Below are positions 23,127 to 35,500 of a DNA stretch of 64,000 nt, one piece after another. Source of the DNA: Sisyra terminalis. Its lineage: Eukaryota; Arthropoda; Insecta; Neuroptera; Sisyridae. The stretch's first letter is position 1. Each line of letters begins with the position of its first letter. The position numbers and the translations under genes are program-made. The DNA is taken from NCBI GenBank assembly GCA_958496175.1, contig OY292277.1:23330282-23394281 (forward strand). The letters are read 5' to 3'. The notes beneath the pieces were generated by a model that saw nothing but the letters and a program-made list of their open reading frames with translations, was not told the DNA's origin and made no database searches.

Positions 23127-25754
23127 ACTTATGTTTAATAACTTAAAAAATAAAGAAAAAGAAGCAATAGTTAGAAATAAGAAATTAATTTTTGAAAAAA
23201 AATGATAATAAGTTATTTTACAGCGGTTATGCCATTATAATTATAATTATGATAATAATAATTATGAACTGTATTGGGAGTCAATAGAAGCGAATACTTA
23301 ATACTTCCAGCTTCACCGGTTGATTATTGAATTAATTCGTTTTTGGATTAGTTGAATCTAGGATTTAAAAGTACTTACCTATGGTAGATCTCGCATATAC
23401 TAATAAACTCCAGTTGAAATGGAAGAACAGGAAAAGTTGGTATTCTGCCTTAGAATCGGGTTGTCCAGAATAACATGATCTAGAGAAATTATTTCTATAT
23501 AGTTAAATAGATTTATGGTTCCAGCTTGATTGTCTTCACACGATTTATGAGTTCAGGCTCCTTTTCTTTCTATTTAACGATATTCTCTTATTACTTAATT
23601 TTGTTTTGATTAAGAAAAGTTTTATGAATTTGTGTACTTCGATAAATTTTGATTTTGTCAAGATTTCAAAAATAATTTATTTTCCATCCATATTTGATTA
23701 TTTTAATTAATGCAGAGAATTAATTTTTTTGTTGCTTTACAAAAGATGATTTACCAATATTGCTTTTTGATAGTAGTTAAAGAGTTATTATGAATAAGAT
23801 GTAAACTACGGTGAATTTGATCATAAAACTGTTCAAAATTAAATGAATCTTGTGAGGTCCTTACTTTCCTAATTACTTTCATTATCCTTTGAGTTGCCGC
23901 AAATATCCACATATTATCAGATACATATCACATATCACAAATCACACATCACATACTATCATAGATGAGGATACGAGGATTCGACAAATTTAGAGAAAAT
24001 AACATTTTAAATTTAACATTGGACTTATGGAGCAAGTTCACTCTAGTCTTCAGCTCTGTGGTTATTATATGACTTTTCTCTAAATTACGAAAATTGAATT
24101 TTTAAATAGTAAAATTAAAATAAGATTTGCTCCTTTTTTAAGATCTTTTTTTTCATCTATAATTCATATTTTTTTTGCTCACATTTGTGTTTGCAAGTTA
24201 TGATACATATCTACATGATACATATCTACTAAGACTTAGGATGTTGGAATAAAAACTTTATTGATTCTAATCTAATAAGAAATATTACTGTTGAAAAATA
24301 TTTAGCTTCTTTAATTCCCTCTTTTATCTCTGAATAACAAAACAAATATATAAAGTTTATTTAGTTTTTATAATTCATTGGCTGTTATAAAAGTAAAATT
24401 AAAAAAAAAATAACAATAGAAGCGAGGAAATGACACGAATCGTTAAGAAAAACTAGGAAATAAAGTAAAACATGACTATTGACTATGTCTGTTAAATCTG
24501 ATAATAGTTTTGTCAACGCCAACACTTCCTGAAAATATTGTCATTAACATCTCAATCTTGCTAATAAATAATGAATAGAACTAAATAGAATTCCTTCAAC
24601 ATGAACGTCTACCCTTATTTTGCGCCATTGTTTGAACAATTTACATAACAAAAACGTTTCTTGATTATTTCAAGCGAAAATGTAACCCCTTTTCTATTGT
24701 AAATAGCGGCACTTTCTTTTCATCTTAATACTTAAAGTAAATAATCTAAAAAGCAAATAATTTAAACTTAAGACAAAAGATAATTTTGCAAATAAAATTA
24801 TGTAAGTGCAGTTAAATAAAATTTACATAAATACATAGATAATTATATTTATTTAAATCTGAAAGTGAATCTGGAAACAAAGACATCTTGACAATTAGTG
24901 CATGTTTAAAAATGAACATTTTTCAGTTCATAGTGTTTCTTATTGCTAGTAATAACCATTAACCTTTTTTGTTTTATTAAACTAAGGGGTTCTACCTTCT
25001 GCTCACTTCGCTTATCAAGCAAAGTTTTTGAAAAGTAAACTTATGTTGTGTCAATTAAAAAAAACAGAAATCAGAGAAAAAAACGGTTGCGAAAACGGTT
25101 GCCAAAGATTATATATCGAAGAATACAAGTCCTAATACTAAAATATGCCGTGAAAAAATCAAACGGCGTGTAGCAATAGCCAAAATAGAGAAGACAAATT
25201 TAATGAAAGTATACGTCCATCCGGGATCATACTAAAGTAAAATCCGTCATCCAAATGCACGTCCATCTGGGAAAATACTAAAGTAAAACAAGCTAACGCG
25301 CTAATTTTTCCATTTACCACATACGCTTATAAACGTAAGTTCCAAAAAAATCGACAAGCAAAAAATTGAAGCCTTCTAACTATGGGTATGTAACAAAGAA
25401 GAATTTGCTGATTGGAAAAAGATAATTAATCCATCTTGCATGAGCTAAATACACATTATAGATTTATAAGTAGAATTAACAAGGCGAACTGGATAGGAGA
25501 ATTGGAGCCAGAATGACTAAAATTAAAAGAAAAATGAAAGACAAACATAGCTGAGGAAGATCCTCACACGATAGTCTGACTATGTAAAAAAGCTGAGGCA
25601 CTAATTCCTTGAAGCCGAACATGGATCATAGGACAGAGAAACATAGACGATGATGTCATCAAACCTATAGAGATAGAAGGAGAGAAAAAGGAGATCTATA
25701 ATGGTTCGTAGCTCTCAAATTCGCCACTGATGCTTATACACATATCTATTTATA

Positions 25755-25822
25755 ATTTATTATATATATATATATATAAAATTTTAAAATTTATTATATA
25801 AATATATATATATATATATTAT
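25755..25822. repeat. AT-dinucleotide microsatellite pair
   Basis: Two runs of TA repeats (about 25761-25779 and 25801-25820) are separated by an A/T-only spacer. This is simple-sequence DNA with no other feature. Confidence 0.85.
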
Positions 25823-28800
25823 TTATAATCATAGTCGTCATTGCATATATTAAAAAGGATTATTGTTCTATTTTTAAATTAGAGCGCTTCTAAGTCATTG
25901 ATAAGAGACCAGAAATACATTAAACAGGTATACCATTGTCTTTTTTTTTGTTATTTTTTTGTCAGAATTTTTTCCATTTACCATGTGATTGTATTTTTTC
26001 ATCCAGCATCGTCTATCCCTGGCAAGGTTTCTCAAAATTGATAGAATGTTTCACCATGCTCACCAATAAAAGCTCCACAATTTTATCACAATTACCATTA
26101 TTTTAAAACAAATCTAGACAAAAGCAAAGATAATGGGCTTTAAGATGCATACTTCACTCAAGTTGACAGTATTTTTACTGACTGAGTGAAATAATCATCC
26201 ATGAATAATCCCCTTTAAGTCCTTCCAAGCTTTTCCTTCTTTCCCCTGAAGATTTTGGGAATTCCCTGGTTTTTCAAATCCAGTATCCTTTACAACTCCC
26301 GAATTTGTGGCCTAACAAAGATCTCCTTAACTTTTACTTCACTGAGTTCATGGAGTATATCTTTCACTACTTGAATGTAAGATCTTCTCGATCCAAAGCT
26401 TTGACAATGCTTTTAGTTCAACGAAGTTTTGGCTTCAAAAGCAATTAAAAACGGAAAAAATGGAACAATTGCAACATTACACTTAAAGTGATAATGGCAA
26501 AGAATATGTTTATAGTGTTGATAGGTAGCCAACAAATTTAGATGTGCAAACTGTAGATAAATATGGTATTTTTTTAAACCTAAGATATAAACATAATATG
26601 TCAGATAAGCCATTATATCTTAAAATAAAGAGCTTAAAGATTAATTTTGTATTTATTAGATAAAAATAAATCAAATTTAACTATTATAGAACCCGAAACA
26701 TTTTCACCATTGTATAATCTATGGTGGTAGTTCAACTGTAACTCAAAGGAATTATTCAGAGCTGCAGCTTCAATGATATGGATTGCCATGATGAAAACCA
26801 ACTTTCTCAAAGGAAATACGGTAACATTTAAAACAAAAGAATAACAAAGCTTTACTGTATACGAAAATTGTTAATTTAATGGTGCGAATCAGGGTTTTAC
26901 TGTAGTCATATGTGAATAGTCACATGAGAGGGTCCTTGAGAATTTAAGTCGTTTATGCCAATGTTCCATTTTATAAGTGGAAAATATTTCATTTGCGATT
27001 ATTAAATGGGCGATTTATTTAGTTTAATGTGTTGAAACGAGAGGAGCAACGCTGAAATCCTTGTTACGAGACCCTTTTTCGAAAATATGAACATTTTTGA
27101 ACAATTCATAAAAGCGAGGAATGTAGGATATGAGAAGCGTGATCCATTTCCGCGATGAAATTAATTTACGTGATCTATGAGTCGGTTTTATGTTACTTCA
27201 CTTCATTCGTGTGTTTGAAATTCCGATTATTTTTTTTATATTTATTTTATTTGATTAAAAATCCTCATTATGAAAGCGCCGCATAAAAACGTTTTTATGA
27301 AATCATTAGAAAGAAGCACTTTTTCTGTTTTCCTCCATCGCTTTTTAGCTTTAATGAAAAACGAGTCCGAGTAAATTATGGTAACGTCTGTCAACCATGA
27401 AATACTGCAATGAAAATAGAATGTATGGAAGTGAAAGAATGGTTCTTGAATGCTGCAAGAAATGAAATTATTTTTGTTCGGAAGATAATAGAATTTATTA
27501 TATTAAAAATCTGTGGAATGCGATTCATTCGACTGGAGTTCCTTGTCTTATCGTCTAGACTCCATTGGAAACGGGGGGTGGAAAGGATCGATAAAAAATT
27601 TCAACAACAGGTGAAGAAAAGTTGCTCGTTAGTTGTGGTACAAGTTTGAAAGTTGATTAATTAAATTTAGAAAAACAAGTTGTGGGTTATTCGTTTGAAA
27701 TTTGAAATGTAGAGCGAAATTTTGCCATTTGGTAGGAAAGTTAATGAAAGTTTGGAAAGCTAATTAAAAATTTTAAATTGCAACCACATCTCGTCAGGTA
27801 AAAGAGAAAAAAAAATATCCGACGTCGCTTTACAATGTGTGCCCCATTTACTTTTCCATTCAGTCGAGTGAATTCGTTGAAAAGCATTCACATTGTCATT
27901 CACCTGAAAGCTCTCCACAATGCACACATTATTTGCGTCTCGTGGTTTTATTTTTCGTATGCGATAAGAACATTCGATTCGCATCTAAAAGCAATTTTCC
28001 ACATTATTCAATCTGGCGAAAAGCGACTTGAATCGAGACGACCGGAACGGTGAAAACAAACATTTCACAAACGTTACGTTTTTCCCCATTCGTAACGACG
28101 CTCCACTTTTGATCCGGTCGCAAATGCAAATTTGTGCACCGATGCAATTCCACGTATCACTATGGAAACGAATTGCATAACGCAAGTAGTAAAGGGAGTC
28201 GCCAAACCATCCGGCTTTCTAATGAAAGATAAACGCAGCAATGAGAATTTATTTAACCCAACATATTTTTCAAATCAACAAAATAAAAAAAAATCGAGAA
28301 AATATGGAGAAGTGTTTTTTTTTTCGTTGGTGAAATGAACAAGTGTTGGAAAATCTCTCATTTATGCCTATGTTTATCTCACTTTAGCGTATTAATCATC
28401 CGCGTTGAACGCGTATGCCGAGAGCTTTTATGCATCAAAAGCATTGTTCTCTAACAAGAGGTTGAAATAAATAAAAAATACGCCTTACGTTCCTGTAGCG
28501 TCATCATCCCTTTTCAACAAGGATAGCGCACAAATTTTCTGCTATTCAAACCACGTATCTCTTTTCAAAGCAGTCAGAAACAAACTTTATATAATGATAT
28601 ACATTTAATCGGGGAATGTAAAGCTTTGAGCAGATAAAGCCAGTCCTATCTGCTATCCATATGAAAACATTGTCGCATCCTTGTTGAACGGAATTCCGTG
28701 TTCCATCAGCGACGGTATGACAAGATTGCGAGCTTTACGTAACGAGTGAGATGAACGATAATGGCGCCACGACGCTTTTCCGTCGATGTATATGTATATG

Positions 28801-29212
28801 TGTGGAAAAGCGCCGTCGAACGGGGCGTCGTTCTACAACGTTGCAGTGGCTGCTTTACGTCCACCGTGATAAAAGCTCTCTTATGGTTTATACGTTTTCT
28901 GGTCAATACTGTGAGATTGTTACGAGCTTTTTTCTTGTAACAAAAAATGATAAAATAACTCACCCGAAATTTTGATAAATATTTTTGTTTGGTTATAATC
29001 GCGATAGACAAGTGTTTTCGTAAGCTTCCGTCAAACAAACACCGAATCAAACCCGACAATTGTGTATTGTTGTCGGAAGCTTTTGTACGCGTAATTGTAT
29101 GCTTTCTAGTACGTGGGATTCATCTCCATTCTATGTGTTGGTTATATTTTCCAACGAAAACCTGAAAGGGAAATGAAGAAAAGTTCAAGGAAAAAATTTA
29201 GTTTTTATCATG

Positions 29213-29287
29213 TAAGTATATTTGAGTGGTGGATCCTTGCTGAATTTAAAAGCATTTTCTAATGCATTTGATTTATTTTTCATTTAG
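29213..29287 (+). other. Possible short 5'-UTR intron
   Basis: A full-consensus donor (CAT|GTAAGTATA) at about 29216 and a pyrimidine-rich acceptor (TTTTCATTTAG) ending at 29287 would remove roughly 70 bases just upstream of the first coding ATG at 29311. If used, the upstream exon carries a short upstream frame that stops at the TGA right after the acceptor. The first exon and promoter would lie left of this. Confidence 0.4.
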
Positions 29288-29310
29288 TGAAACCGTCCAA
29301 AATTTCTGTG

Positions 29311-29586
29311 ATGAACAAAAGTACCAATGAAGACTTGAATCATCAGCAGGGGAGAGAAACATCAACACCATCGCGCATAATGTTTTGTTGTCTGTGTTTT
29401 CCATTGGAACGTCGTCGCCGTCGCACACCGATAGCCGCTGAAGATGAGATCGTTCCTAGTCCACCTCATATAGAAGTCCCGACTTTGTCTTCGAGGTTCC
29501 TAGCTCAACCCCTAACGCGGGAATATGTTGAAAATCGGGAGCAGTGTGTTCGGAATCTTCTACGAAGAAACGGCCATCCAAGCAAA
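29311..29586 (+). CDS. Unidentified protein, coding exon 1
   Basis: It encodes residues 1-92 and ends GHPSK|GTAATT in phase 0. Features are the CC.C cluster followed by five arginines, then a segment with [20 protein letters not shown] that could form a helix. The Cys-rich, Arg-rich start could favour membrane association by acylation, which is inference only. Confidence 0.7.
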
Positions 29587-32500
29587 GTAATTACAATCAA
29601 TTAGTTCCTTAGAATTCTTCTCCTAAATAGCTTTAAGTTAAGTTGAGAGCTTGAACACTAATACCACCAATAGCACAACGTTATTGGTTCCGACTTCTTC
29701 AGGCACTTCAGAAAAATGAAATTACCGCCAAATCGTTGAGTTATTATCAATACTGATAATTTTATCTACTTCATCTTAACATCTACATTCCTATTTAAAT
29801 AAGAATTTCAATGATAGCTGAAATGATAGTTACAAATTAAAATTATTTTTCACTCTAATTTAAATGAGCTTAAAGCTCATGGGATTTATGGACTTACAAA
29901 TCGAATTCTTTATTAACGGTTTTTATTTGATCTTCTTACAACGTTTCGTTCCATTTCCGGAACTATTCAAGTACCTACTATAAAAACGAACAAACATAAA
30001 TATCATCAGGTGAGGAAAATGAAAGAAAACTAGTAGAAGATCAAATAAAAATCGTTAAGAAATTGTACATAGCACAACGTGTTGACATTAATTTCGACTT
30101 CTTCAGGTACTTCAGGAAGATAAAATTACCGCCAAATCGTTGAGTTATTACAATTGTTGGTTATTTTAACTATCACAACCTAACATTTACATTCCTATTT
30201 AATTACGCTTTTCGTTGATAGCAGAAATAATATTTACAAACGTTAAAAACATCCTTTTTCTTTCTATGGAATTATACTTTGAAAGTGGCACAAGTCCTTT
30301 ATATCGAAATCTATGAAACTAAAATTGTTAGTCGTTAAATTTCATGAACCCTTGGTTATTTAAATATAAACATTTACGGATTTTTGTTAACCCTAGAATG
30401 GCTTAAAACTTTATTAATTAAAAAATGAATTTTGTATTTATAAATGGAGCAGGTTATGTTTCTATTTTTTTTTAATTGTTAGTCACTTTATGTCCTTAGC
30501 GATTCTATGGTTAATAAAAACACTAAATGTTAATATTTAAATGAGCTAGAGCTCATGGAATTTATGGACTTACAAATCCAATTTTATGGATTTCGATAAA
30601 AAGGACTTAACCATAAAATCGCTATGGATTTTAATAGTTATAAAACGACTAAAAATTAAAAAAATTATATATAAATATAACTTGCTCTACTTATAAATAC
30701 AAAATTCATTTTTTACTAACTTTTTAGCGACTCTAGGATTAATAAAAATTAGTAATTGCAATAATTAAGTAAGCAAGGGTTCATGGAAGTTATGGATTTA
30801 CAATTTCAATTCAATAGATTTCGATATAAAGTAGATACTTATGCCACTTTCAAAATATAATTTCATAAAAAGGAAATCGATTTTGTATTTATTTTTTCTG
30901 CTATCATCGAAATGAGGGTTAAATAGGAATGTAGATGTTAGAATGAAGTAAATAAAATTATTGACAATTATAGTAACTCAACGCCTTGGGCGGTAATTTC
31001 ATCTTTCTGAAGTACCTGAAGAAGTTGAAACCAATGTCTAAAAATTGTGGTATGTACAATATTACACATTAAATGCGTTTTTAACGATTTTTATTTGATC
31101 TTCATACAACGTTTCATTCATTTTCTTTACCTGATGATATTCATGTTTGTTCGTTTTTATAGTAGGTACTTGAATAGTTCCGAAATGGAACGAAACTTTT
31201 TAAGAAGATCAAATAAATACCATTAATAAAGAATTGGATTTGTAAGTCCATAAATCCCATGAGCTTTAAGCTCATTTAAATAAGAGTGGACACGAACCGT
31301 ATAAATAAATATGTTTAAAATTTTAAATTCCTTTAAATCCTAATAAACTAATAAACCATTTTTAAAATAAACGGACCTCATCTACGGATTTTGTTTGCAT
31401 ATACATTATATAAGGTTTCGATACTCATATCTCTATCATGGTAAATGGTTAGATGTGTTTAGGAGTAGTAAATAAAATAATTATATCGTATAGTATCACA
31501 AGGTAGTAATTTCGTCATCTTCAGGTACTTTCCAAGGACGATAAAATCATCGTGCTAGAATCGAACTATCATGATTGATGATGAGTTTTAATTTGCTTTT
31601 TCCAACTAAATTCAATTATTTAGCATAATACTTACTGTAAACGAAACCCATATCAGTAAAATTCAATAAATTATCATAAGGAATTCTTTCATGCATAAAA
31701 AATGCTTAATAATTGTAACTGTAAATCTATAAAAACGCATTTTAGGTTTGATTATTATTATAAAGAAAAATCTGTATCTTATAGATCGAGAAAATATACT
31801 TATATCCGTACAAAATACTTATATTCGCTTAGCTGTTATACATATTTATACTTATTATTAAAAGAGAATATATACGTAACTCCATATGTGTAACCATAAT
31901 TCATATTCAAATTTATTTACTTATATATACATTTTACTAACATATGTTTACAAGGACTTTTGATTTATTTAATGCCTTATAAACAGTTTCGCGTTTTTTA
32001 TTTTTTTCAATCAAAAAATTGCCTCCCAATATTATGACTTTTGGTATGATAATTTCATTTATTTTTAAAGTGAGATAAGACTTTTATGCTTATAAGGTTC
32101 TTGATATTTTTTCTTGTAAATCGAACTAATTTTTAAGGGATATTGGTTAGAAGATTTAATAGATATAATTATAAATATAATTAATAGATACTAGTTCCAA
32201 TTAGTTTATTTCTGGTGCTTCATATTATAATATGAAAACCCACCTGACGATGACAACTACCCGCTGTTGAAGTACTGCTCTTGAGAACAGCAGTATTAGA
32301 AACAAAAATTGAGTCATACGATATAAACAAAACTTCATAATATATGGATTCATGTATGAACTGCTTTTTACTTTTTATTTATAAATAATATATACTACTT
32401 AATACATGAGAGAAATAAGAACGTTATTCGTATTTTTGCACAAAAGTCAAAAAGTTCAAAAAGTCTGCAACTGATATGTTTTTTTTTATACTTTAAGCAT

Positions 32501-35500
32501 AAACTAGTTCAGTGTCTATAAAAGGATAAGTAACTTAACTCTATAAAAGGGTAACACCTAAATAAATTATTTTCCCTTAAATATGCCGAAGAAAACGTTT
32601 TTTATTACGATTTTTAGGAGGCATTTTTTTCTTTCCTCTTTATGTTTATGAACTGAATATGTCAGCAAATTTTCATGAGCTTTTTGAGTATTTTAACTTA
32701 GAAATTTTGATGAGGTATGTTGGTTACTCTTATCCGTAATGTATTTTGGGAGATTAGTGGTTAGTGGTAAAGAATGATAACAATTTCTTTAATATATATT
32801 TTCAAAATAAAAAAATATTAAGAATGTCTCACAATAACACGAAATTCCAAACAATCCTCTTAATAAGGATAAATAACAAGAATTGTTTCTCATGCTTACC
32901 TTTGCCTATTATTTCCGAAACTGTCCTAATTAATGCTTGGCATCCATGGATTAAAATCAATAAAAGGACCCCATTGTTGTCGAAATATATCTAAAAAGGT
33001 AGTGAGAGGCATCTAAATTTAAGATTAAATGCGATTATGTAAAATAAGCTTCCCTCCCCTTTCGTTTTAAGTGTAAATATTCTGTCCCCAAAAAGTTAAC
33101 GCCTGAGGGTTACTGTCTATTGAAACTTGTGGTTGGGATATGCCTGAATATTCTTAACAATCATTGTTGAATAAAACCAAAGAAGAATATGGAATTTTGG
33201 AGTTTCATAAAGGGGATGAATTTACTTACCTTTCTGGAAATTTGTGTAAATAAATATTTTTGTGTTTACAATTTACATGGTTCACAAATGAAGTATTAAT
33301 TAAATGATAAAATATTGAGTATATTAATATATTTATGAAAGCTTGTGGAAAATGGAACTGATCGATTGAAAATAATTCAGTTTAGTATGAGTTAAGAGGG
33401 TGGCGATTCCACCCATTGCTTTCACTGCTATTTGCATTAGGGGTTAATTAAAAAATTATCATATTCATAAAATTTTCAGAATCTGATTATTTTAAAAAAT
33501 ATATAATGAAAAATAATGGTATTTTTGCTTGTACATACCTATATAATTATCATTTTTATGTTTCCATATTAAATGTAGAAAATATTATTGAAGATGTTTT
33601 TCAGTACATAAAGTCGTTAAAAATAATTTTTTGATTGATTTATGAAATTATTAATTATTCAGACGGAGTTGCAAAGATTTTACAAGAGGGAAATAACATA
33701 GTATAATGCAAAAATATGCTAAGGACCGATTTTTTATTTATTCAATTTTTTTTTCTATAATTCTATATAGTTTTCTTATTTCAAACATAAATACAAAGTT
33801 CTATTAATTGTAGGAAATTACATTAAAAATGGTAATCGAAAAAAATAATTATTTTATTATTTTTACAGATGACTTTGTAGTCATCTATAATAGGGGTTGC
33901 CGAAATGATGGTCTGTGGAGCTGTCGAACTAAATATTTTCAAATGTTACAGTCTAAACAATTTCCATATACATTTCAATATACAACTAGTAATTTCCCGT
34001 GAAATATTCACCGTCCAATACTGACAAAACTAACAAATGGTAAAAATTAGCAATTGATTGAATGAAATAAAAATGACTGTTGAAATCATAGTAACAATCA
34101 TTCAGTTCAAATTTGAGACAATTATTGTATTTCACTTACACCTATGCGCTTACAATATTTATCTACCTTTGCCGATATATATGCATATATATTACTTAAG
34201 TTGGCCTATTATTATTATAATGCGAATTAAAATGCATTTAAAAGAAAGATATTTTTTGAAATTATTCAATGCAATATTTGAAATAACGTATGGAAAGTTG
34301 ATTGGTACATTATATTACATTATATTTTTCTATATTTGAATTAAAAATCAGGAACAATACACTGATATATAAATGGATAAATAAAATATACAATTACTAT
34401 TGTATTAATATAATTTTTAGGACGTCGCTATTTAGGATTGTTTATACATAACTATATACGATATTTTATGGCATCAATCTACTTCTCATCTATATGGTTA
34501 ATGTTTTAAATAAGTATTTTTCGAACATGTGACCCATGCTGTATTGATAAACGGTTAATTCACATAATATGTACTATACATTTGTATAAGTTGCCAAATG
34601 TGGATACATATTATACAGATTGTAGAAACAGCCATCTGTGTATACATACAGTATCTATGAATAAATAGCTAATTTAATCTTTTATTTGGAAACCAGTAAC
34701 TTTTCGTGAAATATACACAGCCCAACACTGACACAACTGACAAATGGCTAAAATTAGCAACTGAATGAAAACGAAATGATCGTTGAAACTAATTACATGA
34801 TAGTTCAAATTTGAGAAAATAATTTTTATATTTGTATTTCACTCACATGGATGTGTTTACAGCTTTATATTCTTTGTCTTGTCTTTACCGCAATCCATAC
34901 GTTTGCTTATTATGTATTTTGATGTTAAAAACAACTTTTTTTTCTTAATTTTATCATATTTTAATTATCACAAACCTTTTATAACTGGTGTGCCAGTTCA
35001 GGAACTACCGGAAGTGGCTGATTTAAGAGGTCGTGGTATGAAAAAGGTTGAAAAACCCTAACTTACGCCACTGGCTTAGTATTTTTTTTACTTTTTTACT
35101 TTTTTTTTAACCGAAAACATTTTCACAGTCAACAAAAAACTAAAAATTGATGAAAATTGATCATTTTAAATCATAAAAATTTAACGTATCGCTTGTAATT
35201 GTCAACTAATTCGATGAAAATTAATAATTAATTTTTTTACTGAAAAACTCTAACTGTTGAGAGTAAAATTTATTATCATAATGACTATAACAAATTTGTA
35301 TTTAACTCTTCATTGAGAAAATACCTAAACCCATTTATTTTATTCTATACAAATCTGTCGCTCCAAATGTTGGAGCTTAATTAATTACGTTACCTTTTGA
35401 GAGCGTTGAACAACTTCACGTAGCTAATTTCTTTTCCTGATTTACAAAATCACTCCTTAATTTGATTGAGTGTATTTCAAAACTTTAGAAGTTTATTTGC

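Larger units (their letters stand above)
20430..29286. other. Intergenic region between divergent Ret and the 29.3-41.4 kb gene
   Basis: Ret runs left and the next gene runs right, so both promoters should be here. Close to Ret there is a palindrome (20627-20645) and a CpG-containing stretch (20640-20760). From 27.0 to 29.2 kb the sequence is noticeably less AT-rich and repeat-poor, with many CG dinucleotides, which suggests promoter or enhancer sequence for the right-hand gene. A SINE, a PIF/Harbinger-like MITE and an AT microsatellite account for part of the rest. The small open frames here show no recognisable protein. Confidence 0.6.

Noticed and set aside
23920..23960. CRISPR-like array from the repeated CACATATCACA units
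   Set aside because: The units are short, contiguous and irregular; this is a minisatellite in a eukaryotic genome.
25340..25740. Decayed coding sequence of a retroelement
   Set aside because: The base composition looks coding-like in places, but no motif could be read in any frame.
28706..29059. 117-residue minus-strand open frame as a gene
   Set aside because: The composition is basic and irregular, an overlapping frame exists on the other strand, and there is no domain or splice support. It is more likely promoter-region sequence.
33891..33935. AGGGGTTGCCGAAATG as a complete hAT MITE
   Set aside because: Only a left end resembling the 63372 element was found; no matching right end or target duplication was seen nearby.
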